A DNA stretch of 64,000 bases from Brucella anthropi ATCC 49188 (GTDB taxonomy: Bacteria > Pseudomonadota > Alphaproteobacteria > Rhizobiales > Rhizobiaceae), in the NCBI RefSeq assembly GCF_000017405.1, contig NC_009667.1:2590001-2654000 (forward strand), written 5' to 3'. The notes beneath the pieces were generated by a model. It was not told the origin of the DNA. It searched no databases and was given only the letters and a program-made list of their open reading frames with translations. Position numbers and translations under genes: made by a program. This document shows positions 56,439 to 64,000 of the stretch, one piece after another; position 1 is the first letter of the stretch, and the number at the start of each line of letters is the position of its first letter.

Positions 56439-57410
56439 TTACCAGCGCAACAGAACCGCGCCCCACGTGAATCCGCCACCCATTGCCTCCAGAAGAACGA
56501 GGTCGCCCTTCTTGATGCGGCCGTCCGCAACGGCGGTCGCGAGCGCCAGTGGAACCGACGCCGCAGACGTGTTGCCGTGGCGATCCACTGTGATGACAAC
56601 CTTGCCTTCAGCGATATTCAGCTTCTTGGCGGAAGCATCGATAATGCGCTTGTTGGCCTGATGCGGGACGAACCAGTCGATATCCTCGGCTGTAAGGCCG
56701 GTTTCCTCGAAAGATGCCTCGATAACGTCCGTAATCATGCCGACTGCATGTTTGAAGACTTCGCGGCCTTCCATGCGGAGGTGACCAACAGTCTGGGTCG
56801 TTGACGGGCCGCCATCCACAAAAAGTTTTTCCTTGTGGTTGCCGTCCGAGCGCAGATTGGCGGCGAGAACGCCACGATCCGAGGTCAGCCCGTTACCTTC
56901 GGCAGCTTCGAGAACCAATGCGCCGGCACCATCGCCAAACAGAACGCAGGTCGTGCGGTCATTCCAGTCGAGGATGCGCGAGAAGGTTTCCGCGCCGATG
57001 ACCAGAACGCGCTTCGCCATGCCGCCGCGAATATAGAGATCAGCCGTCGTGATGGCATAGATGAAGCCGCTGCACACGGCCTGCATATCGAAGGCAAAAC
57101 CCTTGGTGATTCCCAGTTCGCGCTGGATTTCCACGGCACTTGCCGGAAAGGTATGGTTAGGCGTCGAGGTTGCCAGCAGAACAAGATCGATATCAGTCGG
57201 CTGCAAGCCGGCATTCTCGATTGCTGCGCGGGCCGCAGCCGTGCCAAGCGAAACCGTGGTTTCGTCATCGCCTGCAATGTGGCGCTCACGGATACCCGTG
57301 CGCTGCACGATCCACTCGTCGGAGGTTTCGATAATACCTTCGAAATCGGTATTCTTCATGACCCGCTTCGGCAAAGCCGAACCGATACCCCGCACGACAG
57401 ATCTTATCAT
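56439..57410 (-). CDS. fabH: 3-oxoacyl-ACP synthase III
   Basis: 323 residues, thiolase-type condensing enzyme that starts fatty-acid synthesis from acetyl-CoA and malonyl-ACP. Catalytic Cys in [20 protein letters not shown], His in [14 protein letters not shown] and Asn in [14 protein letters not shown]. Full length. Preceded by plsX in the usual order. Confidence 0.96.
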   Translation of the reverse strand: MIRSVVRGIGSALPKRVMKNTDFEGIIETSDEWIVQRTGIRERHIAGDDETTVSLGTAAARAAIENAGLQPTDIDLVLLATSTPNHTFPASAVEIQRELGITKGFAFDMQAVCSGFIYAITTADLYIRGGMAKRVLVIGAETFSRILDWNDRTTCVLFGDGAGALVLEAAEGNGLTSDRGVLAANLRSDGNHKEKLFVDGGPSTTQTVGHLRMEGREVFKHAVGMITDVIEASFEETGLTAEDIDWFVPHQANKRIIDASAKKLNIAEGKVVITVDRHGNTSAASVPLALATAVADGRIKKGDLVLLEAMGGGFTWGAVLLRW

Positions 57411-57581
57411 CTCTTATTTCCTGTCCTTACATGCGACCGGCGCGACGAACATTCACGCGCGCAGTCGAAAATTCTGGCCCTACACATACTCGGTAAAAGT
57501 TACTTCACCGCTTCGGCGCCGAAAAATAATCGGCAACCGCAAATCTTGTCCAATTCCGTCTTCCGGATGGCATTGCCGGAA

Positions 57582-58640
57582 TTATGCCTTTGCAGCCTCG
57601 CCACCATCATTCGATACATGCGGATGACTGTGGTGGAAATGCGCCAGATCAGCCTCGATCTTTTCCAGAAGACGATTTCTCACCATGTCATAGCCGACTT
57701 CCACTGCCGAGCAGAAGCCTTCTGCATTGGCGCTGCCATGGCTTTTGATGACGATTCCACTGAGACCGAGGAAGACGCCACCATTGACCTTGTTCGGATC
57801 CATCTTTTCGCGCAGGCGATCAAACGCGCCCTTGGCGAAAACATAACCGATTTTGGCAAGCAGCGTCCGGCGCATGGCCTGACGCAGCAGTTCACCCATC
57901 TGGCGGGCCGTACCTTCCGCAGCCTTGAGCGCGATATTGCCGGTAAAGCCTTCGGTCACGACCACGTCCACCGTGCCCTTGCCGATATCATTGCCTTCAA
58001 CAAAACCGGAATAGGCAAGTCCGTCGAGCGGTGTGTCGCGCAGAATCTGACCTGCTTCCTTGATCTCGTCGAGACCCTTTACCTCTTCCGTGCCGACATT
58101 CAGGAGCCCGACGGTCGGCTTGCGCACCTCGAACAGGGCCCGCGCCATACCAGCCCCCATAACTGCGTAATCGACGAGCTGGCGCGCATCGGCGCCAATA
58201 GTGGCTCCAACGTCAAGCACGATGCTTTCACCGCGCAGTGTTGGCCAGATGCCGGCAATCGCCGGGCGCTCGACATCCGACATCATACGCAGGCAAAATT
58301 TGGACATGGCCATCAATGCACCGGTATTACCGGCGGAAATACACGCCTGGGCGTCGCCGGTCTTCACTGCTTCGATGGCCTGCCACATGGAAGATTTACC
58401 GCGACCGGCCCGCAGCGCCTGGCTCGGCTTGTCATCCATGCTGATGGCAACCTGGCTCGCGCGGAACTCGGATGCGGCTTTCAGCTTCGGATAACGTGCC
58501 AGCACGGGCTCCACCTGTGCGGGGAGACCGAAGAATATGAAGCGGATGTCAGGATGGCGCTCAAGCGCCTTCGCTGCGCCGGGGATGACCACTTCAGGGC
58601 CAAAATCACCGCCCATCGCGTCAATCGAAATTTTGATCAC
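57582..58640 (-). CDS. plsX: Phosphate acyltransferase PlsX
   Basis: 352 residues from GTG 58640 (AGGAACA upstream); upstream frame is not coding. [20 protein letters not shown] is the N-terminal signature, [20 protein letters not shown] follows. Makes acyl-phosphate from acyl-ACP for phospholipid synthesis. Upstream of fabH with 171 bases between. Confidence 0.95.
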   Translation of the reverse strand: MIKISIDAMGGDFGPEVVIPGAAKALERHPDIRFIFFGLPAQVEPVLARYPKLKAASEFRASQVAISMDDKPSQALRAGRGKSSMWQAIEAVKTGDAQACISAGNTGALMAMSKFCLRMMSDVERPAIAGIWPTLRGESIVLDVGATIGADARQLVDYAVMGAGMARALFEVRKPTVGLLNVGTEEVKGLDEIKEAGQILRDTPLDGLAYSGFVEGNDIGKGTVDVVVTEGFTGNIALKAAEGTARQMGELLRQAMRRTLLAKIGYVFAKGAFDRLREKMDPNKVNGGVFLGLSGIVIKSHGSANAEGFCSAVEVGYDMVRNRLLEKIEADLAHFHHSHPHVSNDGGEAAKA

Positions 58641-58757
58641 TCTTGATTGTTCCTGTGCGATCCCTGCCCCTGCTCTGCTTTTTGCAGCAGACAGGTTTTC
58701 GGCGAAAATAGTGTTTTTGCGTTTCCGCACAACCAAATTCTGTCAAACCACTCTGAA

Positions 58758-59321
58758 TTACGGCTTCTTTTGCCATTCTGAAAGCTTCGCAAACGGCGAA
58801 ACGGGCTTCTCTTCACCGTCGTCGTCCCCGAAAACCTTAGGCTCACTCTCGTCCGGCAAACCCGGCTTGCGAGGATAAGGATCGATGGCGAGATCGAAGA
58901 ATTCCTCGGCAATTGCGCCGACATCAATCCTGTCGCCGACAAAAACTTCCGGAATGTCCGCGCCTTCGGCATCGAGCAGCATTTCGCCGCTTTCATCAAG
59001 CTCAATCCGTGCAAGCCTCGAATTTTCCGGCACGAAAATCGTGTCGACGTCTTCGGCGATGCTGTTGGTCAGCGGCTCGAGCGTCACGATGCAGGACTGA
59101 ACGATTTCCGCATCGATACGACCCCGCACCCGGATGCCATCCTTTTTCCAGGGCGTAATCAGAAATTCCACAGCAAAGGCATTTACACCCTCAAGCCCAT
59201 GGGCTGCCGCGAGTGCTGCGCGCTCTTTCTCATCCGTGCCTATTTTCACCGTCACGCCCTTTTGCGGCAGGTGAAGAACCGGAACAGGATAGGTGAGCGC
59301 CGGTTTGTCAGTCATTCTCAT
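58758..59321 (-). CDS. DUF177/YceD-family protein
   Basis: 187 residues. YceD family: C-terminal half with FDLAIDPYPRKPGLPDESEP and acidic residues, and VQSCIVTLEPLTNSIAEDVD in the middle. In many bacteria it lies upstream of rpmF/plsX and is linked to 23S rRNA/ribosome work. Overlaps the preceding gene by 14 bases. Start ATG 59321 or 59315. Confidence 0.82.
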   Translation of the reverse strand: MRMTDKPALTYPVPVLHLPQKGVTVKIGTDEKERAALAAAHGLEGVNAFAVEFLITPWKKDGIRVRGRIDAEIVQSCIVTLEPLTNSIAEDVDTIFVPENSRLARIELDESGEMLLDAEGADIPEVFVGDRIDVGAIAEEFFDLAIDPYPRKPGLPDESEPKVFGDDDGEEKPVSPFAKLSEWQKKP

Positions 59322-59895
59322 TGGCCTTTTCAGCATTGTTTTTTGGCGCAAAGTCCATTTGATCCGCATCCATATAGGAAATGTCGCCTGCCGCCAAAGC
59401 ATCGTCCGCAATTTTTTGCAGCCGGTCACGGCATCCCAGAACATATTCACTTAAATGGTGGGCATGCGGCCAGAATTCGAGGTCGGGGCGGATATTTCGC
59501 GTCAGCGCGGCAGCCAGCGCGTCCGCATCATTTGCATCCAACGCCTCCCCATAAGCCGCGACCCGACCGTAGAACATGCGGGCAAGCTTCTTCATGCGCT
59601 TCGGGACGCCCTGGTCGCCGATACCGAGTTCGCGCAGCGAATGATCGACATCCTTGAAAAACTCGTCGGCGATTTCCTGTGCCAGATCGGCAAGCGCCTT
59701 GTTTTCTCCCCTCATCCGATGCAGGGCAAGGAAAATATGCAGCGAAAGCATTTCATAGCGGCCAAGCGGCGTATCAGGCACCTGAAATTGTGCATAAAAC
59801 CGTTTTTGCCGCGCCGCCGCCACGATCACCTCGTAAACGCGAAGCATAATTGCCTCGTTTGCTTTCGATTTGCGGCGGAATAGTTGGAGAATCAT
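59308..59895 (-). CDS. Ubiquinol-cytochrome c chaperone family protein
   Basis: 195 residues from ATG 59895. Family Ubiq_cyt_C_chap (CBP3-like): LRVYEVIVAAARQKRFYAQF, FQVPDTPLGRYEMLSLHIFL, and ADEFFKDVDHSLRELGIGDQ. Relatives assist cytochrome bc1 assembly. First gene of the DUF177-plsX run and divergent from bamE (90 bases apart). Confidence 0.85.
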   Translation of the reverse strand: MILQLFRRKSKANEAIMLRVYEVIVAAARQKRFYAQFQVPDTPLGRYEMLSLHIFLALHRMRGENKALADLAQEIADEFFKDVDHSLRELGIGDQGVPKRMKKLARMFYGRVAAYGEALDANDADALAAALTRNIRPDLEFWPHAHHLSEYVLGCRDRLQKIADDALAAGDISYMDADQMDFAPKNNAEKANEND

Positions 59896-59984
59896 GTCCG
59901 TACGACCGTTCCAGTTGCATAAATAAGCAAGGTGGTTTACCGAAGTTCTCCCGACGGCGAAAGTGCCGCGCTGATTTAGAATGT

Positions 59985-60524
59985 ATGGAGAGGTCTTTGT
60001 TGCAGCGAATTTTTCCAAGTGCATCCTCTGGCGTACGCAAGCAGGGTGCCCTTCTCGCAGGCACGGCAATTCTCGTCGCAGTAGCTCTTGCCGGATGTAA
60101 CACTGCATCCACGCTCAATCCGTCCGAAACGCTGACAGAGGGTTACGTACTCGATCAGGGTGCGCTTGATTCGGTTCCTGTCGGCTCCAGCCGCGAGCAG
60201 GTGCTTCTGGCGCTCGGTACGCCGTCCACCACCGCGACCTTCGACAATGAAGTGTTCTACTACATTTCGCAGAAGCGTTATCGCGCCGCGCAGTTCATGA
60301 AGCCGAAGATCATCGAGCGGCAGATCCTCGCCATCTATTTCAACAAGGACGGCAAGGTCGAGCATATCGCCAATTACGGCCTGAAGGACGGCAAGCTGTT
60401 CGACTTCGTGTCGCGCACCACGCCGACAGGCGGCAAGGACCAGACCTTCCTCGGTCAGATCATTCAGGGCGTTTCCAAGGCCCCAACCTCGTTGCCGGGA
60501 GCCGCAGGCGGTGCCAGCAACTGA
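59985..60524 (+). CDS. bamE: BamE/SmpA-OmlA outer-membrane lipoprotein
   Basis: 179 residues from ATG 59985 (TTG 59997/60000 after GGAGAGG is an alternative). Lipobox LAGC (AVALAGCNTASTLNPSETLT). The SmpA/OmlA domain follows: LDSVPVGSSREQVLLALGTP, FYYISQKRYRAAQFMKPKII. Small partner of the BAM complex that inserts outer-membrane proteins. The Pro/Gly tail after ~150 is dispensable-looking. Confidence 0.9.
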   Translation: MERSLLQRIFPSASSGVRKQGALLAGTAILVAVALAGCNTASTLNPSETLTEGYVLDQGALDSVPVGSSREQVLLALGTPSTTATFDNEVFYYISQKRYRAAQFMKPKIIERQILAIYFNKDGKVEHIANYGLKDGKLFDFVSRTTPTGGKDQTFLGQIIQGVSKAPTSLPGAAGGASN

Positions 60525-60544
60525 TCCGGTCATATCCTGACAAA

Positions 60545-60579
60545 AAGAAAACCCGCCTTTACGGCGGGTTTTCTTTTTT
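60545..60579. terminator. Bidirectional terminator
   Basis: AGAAAACCCGCC-TTTAC-GGCGGGTTTTCT with T-run, between converging bamE and hppA. Confidence 0.9.
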
Positions 60580-60594
60580 CACAATGCATGTCCG

Positions 60595-62751
60595 TCAGGA
60601 CATATGTGCCAACACAGCCAACAGAAGAAGGGCCACGATGTTGGTGATCTTGATCGCCGGATTGACAGCCGGACCGGCTGTATCCTTATAGGGATCACCA
60701 ACCGTATCGCCGGTCACTGATGCTTTATGCGCTTCCGACCCTTTCAGGTGCTTCACGCCGTCGGCATCGGTAAATCCGTCCTCGAAGCTCTTCTTGGCAT
60801 TGTCCCATGCGCCACCTCCGGACGTCATGGAAATCGCGACGAAGAGGCCGTTGACAATAACGCCCAGAAGCGATGCGCCGAGCGCTGCAAAGGCTGCAGC
60901 CTTCGAGCCTGAGATAAGCAGCACGCCGAAATAGACCACAATCGGCGCCAGCACAGGCAGGAGCGACGGGATGATCATCTCGCGAATGGCCGCCCTGGTC
61001 AGAAGATCGACCGCACGGGCATAGTCCGGGCGCTCCTTGCCGGTCATGATGCCTGGCTTTTCGCGGAACTGGCGGCGCACTTCCTGCACGACCGCGCCTC
61101 CGGCCCGGCCCACGGCGGTCATCGCCATGCCACCGAACAGATAAGGGATCAGGCCGCCAAAGATCAGCCCCGCAACCACATAAGGGTTGGAGAGATCGAA
61201 GGAAACCGGCCCCATATCGGCGAAATAAGGATAGGTCTGTCCGTTGGCGGCAAAGTAGGCCAGATCGTTGGAATAGGCCGCGAACAGCACCAGTGCGCCA
61301 AGCCCTGCCGAACCGATAGCATAGCCCTTCGTGACGGCCTTGGTAGTGTTGCCAACGGCATCGAGCGCATCGGTGGCCTTGCGGACTTCCGGGTCGAGAC
61401 CGGCCATTTCCGCAATGCCACCCGCATTATCCGTGACCGGACCGAAGGCATCGAGCGCAACGATCATCCCGGCAATACCAAGCATGGCAGTGACGGCGAT
61501 TGCCGTACCGAACAGACCAGCCAGCTGGTAGGTCGAAATAATACCGCCGACAATCACGATTGCTGGCAGAGCCGTGGATTCAAGCGAAACCGCCAGCCCC
61601 TGAATGACATTCGTGCCGTGCCCTGTTACCGAGGCCTGCGCGATGGAATTGACCGGACGTTTGTTGGTGCCGGTATAGTATTCCGTGATCACAACGATCA
61701 GACCGGTAACGATCAGACCGATCAGTCCGCAAAGGAAGAGATTGGTGCCGGTAATGCTTTTCCCGGCCACAGTTCCGATTTCACCCCAGCCAACGGTCAG
61801 CGTATTGGCAATAGCAAGACCAACGATGGAAAGCAGGCCCGTCGCTATCAGCCCCTTATAGAGGGCACCCATGATGGAGCCATTGACGCCGAGCTTGACG
61901 AAAAATGTGCCCACGATTGACGTGATGACACAGGCGCCGCAGATCATCAGCGGATAGAGCATGACGCTCGAAAGAATGTCCGATCCGTTGAAGAAGATTG
62001 CGCCTAGAACCATGGTTGCGACGACTGTCACCGCGTAGGTTTCGAAAAGGTCGGCAGCCATGCCTGCGCAGTCGCCGACATTGTCGCCGACATTATCCGC
62101 AATGGTCGCTGGGTTGCGCGGATCATCCTCTGGAATACCGGCCTCGACCTTGCCGACAAGATCGCCGCCGACGTCAGCGCCCTTGGTGAAGATACCACCG
62201 CCAAGACGCGCGAAGATCGAGATCAGCGAAGCACCGAAACCGAGCGACACCAGCGCATCGATAACCGTGCGGTCGGACGGCGAGTAACCAAGCCAGACAG
62301 TGAGAATGAAATAATAGACGGACACGCCGAGCAGCGCGAGCCCTGCTACCAGAAGGCCAGTGATGGCCCCGGACTTGAAGGCCAGTTCTAACCCTCCGGC
62401 GAGGCTGAGCGAAGCTGCCTGCGCAGTGCGCACATTGGCGCGAACCGAAACGTGCATTCCGATAAAGCCGGTGACGCCCGACAGAACCGCGCCAATCAGG
62501 AAACCGATTGCGGCACTGATCGACAACAAATACCAAGCTGCCAGAAAGACCACGACGCCGACAATGGCAATCGTCGAATATTGTCTTGTGAGATAGGCTG
62601 AGGCACCCTCGCGGATGGCTTCAGCAATTTCCTGCATGCGCTGCGTCCCCTGATCGGCTGCAAGAACCGAACGGATCGCCCATATGGCGAAAAGAACGGA
62701 AACCACGCCGCAGGCAATGACGAGAACTAAGACTGCCACTCCCATTTGCAT
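60595..62751 (-). CDS. hppA: Proton-translocating membrane pyrophosphatase
   Basis: 718 residues from ATG 62751 (GGGAG upstream); the TTG at 62760 is weaker. Sixteen or so membrane helices. Catalytic loops [20 protein letters not shown] and [20 protein letters not shown] hold the PPi-binding Asp/Lys residues. The segment [20 protein letters not shown] carries Lys where K+-dependent enzymes have Ala, so it is the K+-independent H+-pumping type. Hydrolyses PPi and pumps protons. Single gene. Confidence 0.93.
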   Translation of the reverse strand: MQMGVAVLVLVIACGVVSVLFAIWAIRSVLAADQGTQRMQEIAEAIREGASAYLTRQYSTIAIVGVVVFLAAWYLLSISAAIGFLIGAVLSGVTGFIGMHVSVRANVRTAQAASLSLAGGLELAFKSGAITGLLVAGLALLGVSVYYFILTVWLGYSPSDRTVIDALVSLGFGASLISIFARLGGGIFTKGADVGGDLVGKVEAGIPEDDPRNPATIADNVGDNVGDCAGMAADLFETYAVTVVATMVLGAIFFNGSDILSSVMLYPLMICGACVITSIVGTFFVKLGVNGSIMGALYKGLIATGLLSIVGLAIANTLTVGWGEIGTVAGKSITGTNLFLCGLIGLIVTGLIVVITEYYTGTNKRPVNSIAQASVTGHGTNVIQGLAVSLESTALPAIVIVGGIISTYQLAGLFGTAIAVTAMLGIAGMIVALDAFGPVTDNAGGIAEMAGLDPEVRKATDALDAVGNTTKAVTKGYAIGSAGLGALVLFAAYSNDLAYFAANGQTYPYFADMGPVSFDLSNPYVVAGLIFGGLIPYLFGGMAMTAVGRAGGAVVQEVRRQFREKPGIMTGKERPDYARAVDLLTRAAIREMIIPSLLPVLAPIVVYFGVLLISGSKAAAFAALGASLLGVIVNGLFVAISMTSGGGAWDNAKKSFEDGFTDADGVKHLKGSEAHKASVTGDTVGDPYKDTAGPAVNPAIKITNIVALLLLAVLAHMS

Positions 62752-62935
62752 AAAGGCCAACTCCCATTGAGCTCGCGCTGGCTACCGTCAGACCGCGAGC
62801 CGCGATTGTCGGCAGGCACATGCGCAGGTTAGGCCCGAAAACCCCTCCCCGGACCCGATTGAGCGGCATGGAAGTGCCTGAAGCCAATGCAAGATACCGG
62901 GCTTCTTCGGTATATTCACGTCTGGAACTTACGCC

Positions 62936-62977
62936 TAAAGCGGATCGCGATCTTTCAGATTCGCTCTCAGCGCTTTA
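62936..62977. repeat. Short palindromic repeat
   Basis: TAAAGCG and CGCTTTA arms with a GATCGCGATC core region; resembles short extragenic palindromes in Brucellaceae. Not verified. Confidence 0.4.
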
Positions 62978-63148
62978 TGTCTCTGATTTCAGGCCTGTCG
63001 TTCTCGCAAAACTGCTACGCGGTTTTGCGCGACATGCCTGAGAAATCAACCTGTTGGCGCGATTCCTTGCATTTCAGCATTCTCAATGCCGCGTACCCAA
63101 CATGCGAAACGGTTTAACAAACGTCAAGTCGTTCTTTGCCAGCGTACA

Positions 63149-63188
63149 ATGAAAGAAGGGCTGCGATTTCTCACAGCCCTTCTTTCAT
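63149..63188 (-). terminator. nusB terminator
   Basis: Perfect 15-bp arms ATGAAAGAAGGGCTG / CAGCCCTTCTTTCAT with a 10-base loop, 23 bases beyond the nusB stop. Confidence 0.75.
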
Positions 63189-63210
63189 GATTATTGTCAG
63201 GGAAGCCGGA

Positions 63211-63717
63211 TCAGCGCGGTTTCACACCGCGGCTCTCACCACGAATGACAAATGCGAGGCGATCAAGCACGGCATTGACCAGTTTCGGCTCGTCTTCCGT
63301 GTAGAAAGCCTTGGCGATATCAACATATTCCGACACGATGACAGCCGTCGGTACGTCTTTGCGTGTCTGCAATTCCCAGGCGCCAGCACGGAGAATGGCG
63401 CGCAGGGTCGAATCGAGACGCGACAGCGGCCAGTCTTCCGTCAGCGCCTGATGGATCATCGGATCGAGCTTCAGCTGTTCATCGACGACACCGGCCACGA
63501 TTGCACGGAACCATTGCGGATCGGCATCAAGATACTGCGTGCCATCCACTTCCTTGCCGAGACGGAAAGCTTCGTACTCAGCCACCACTTCCAGAACACC
63601 TGTTCCGGCAACATCCATCTGATAAAGCGCCTGGACTGCAGCAAGACGGGCAACACCGCGCTTGTTCGCCGTGCGTGGGAGATTGGGGGTTGGGCGGCCT
63701 TCGGTAGAAGAATTCAT
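63211..63717 (-). CDS. nusB: Transcription antitermination factor NusB
   Basis: 168 residues. All-helical NusB fold with [20 protein letters not shown] near the N-terminus and [20 protein letters not shown] / [14 protein letters not shown] at the end. Binds boxA RNA with S10 for rRNA antitermination. Starts 5 bases after the ribH stop. Confidence 0.94.
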   Translation of the reverse strand: MNSSTEGRPTPNLPRTANKRGVARLAAVQALYQMDVAGTGVLEVVAEYEAFRLGKEVDGTQYLDADPQWFRAIVAGVVDEQLKLDPMIHQALTEDWPLSRLDSTLRAILRAGAWELQTRKDVPTAVIVSEYVDIAKAFYTEDEPKLVNAVLDRLAFVIRGESRGVKPR

Positions 63718-63722
63718 AATGA

Positions 63723-64000
63723 TCAGACTCCGAACTTCTTGCGCAGGTCGATCATGGTCAGCGCAGCGCGGGCGGCAAAACCGCCCTTGTCCTTGTCTTC
63801 ACGGCGGGCGCGTACCCATGCCTGCTCTTCGTTTTCGACCGTCAGAATGCCGTTGCCGATGGCGATGCTTTCCTCGACCGAAAGATCGGTGAGTGCGCGG
63901 CAGGATTCATTGGACACGATATCAAAATGATAGGTTTCGCCACGGATAACCGTGCCAAGCGCAACAAAGCCATCATATTCCTTGCCGCCATTGTCTTCAC
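63723..64000 (-). CDS. ribH: 6,7-dimethyl-8-ribityllumazine synthase, 3' part
   Basis: Frame is open through the right edge of the window, so the start is beyond 64000. Visible: [20 protein letters not shown] (substrate-binding loop, His in catalysis) and [18 protein letters not shown]. Penultimate enzyme of riboflavin synthesis. Linked to nusB as in most alphaproteobacteria. Confidence 0.93.
   Translation of the reverse strand, partial: EDNGGKEYDGFVALGTVIRGETYHFDIVSNESCRALTDLSVEESIAIGNGILTVENEEQAWVRARREDKDKGGFAARAALTMIDLRKKFGV

Larger units (their letters stand above)
62761..63210. other. Non-coding region before nusB terminator
   Basis: About 450 bases with no gene. Contains one hairpin repeat (62936-62977) and the nusB terminator (63149-63188). 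Confidence 0.5.

Overview
The window reads as chromosomal DNA of a Brucellaceae alphaproteobacterium, most like the Ochrobactrum/Brucella anthropi group. Pointers are the plsX-fabH-ihfA-merR and nusB-ribH blocks, rplM-rpsI, ctaA, a proton-pumping pyrophosphatase, a short-type argC, and an ExoP/ExoY-type surface polysaccharide locus. This is inferred from protein content and gene order only; no database search was run.

Layout. 1-2706: end of a glycerol-3-phosphate operon (glpD 3' end, alkyl-DHAP-synthase-like flavoenzyme, GlpP-type regulator). 2879-6091: an accessory hotspot where an IS3-family and an IS5-family element lie 2 bp apart, flanked by two genes that have lost their 5' ends; one remnant carries a PD-(D/E)XK nuclease motif. 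6391-16166: a catabolic cassette (RidA, IclR regulator, Dpp-type ABC importer, MmgE/PrpD enzyme, FAD amine/amino-acid oxidase), bracketed by two 32-bp dyads of identical geometry. 16733: tRNA-Val. 17073-29919: a sugar-type (CUT1) ABC importer operon with an argininosuccinate-lyase-like enzyme and a PfkB kinase, divergent from a ROK regulator and a large PIG-L deacetylase. The ATPase gene of this importer is split by an IS66-family element with a 9-bp target duplication, and removing the element rebuilds the frame exactly. 30083-41442: mostly housekeeping genes and small envelope proteins (Flp pilin, lipoprotein, metY, rplM-rpsI, an e(P4)-type phosphatase, speB, argC, ctaA). 41467-51077: polysaccharide export and assembly genes. 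51458-54745: tRNA-Pro, an SDR, a Tat-exported metallo-hydrolase, then two genes that each follow a guanidine-II (mini-ykkC) riboswitch. 54810-64000: merR-ihfA-fabH-plsX-DUF177-cytochrome bc1 chaperone, bamE, hppA, nusB and partial ribH.

The most unusual signal is at 53521-54745. A stand-alone gene for an F0 ATP synthase subunit a paralogue is preceded by two ACGR-loop hairpins that match the guanidine-II riboswitch, and the next gene, a SugE/Gdx guanidinium exporter, has its own copy of the same motif. This suggests a guanidine-induced pair in which an ATP synthase subunit variant joins the guanidinium-export response. The second notable theme is the two uptake/catabolism cassettes, each a coherent transporter-enzyme-regulator set with an unassigned substrate.
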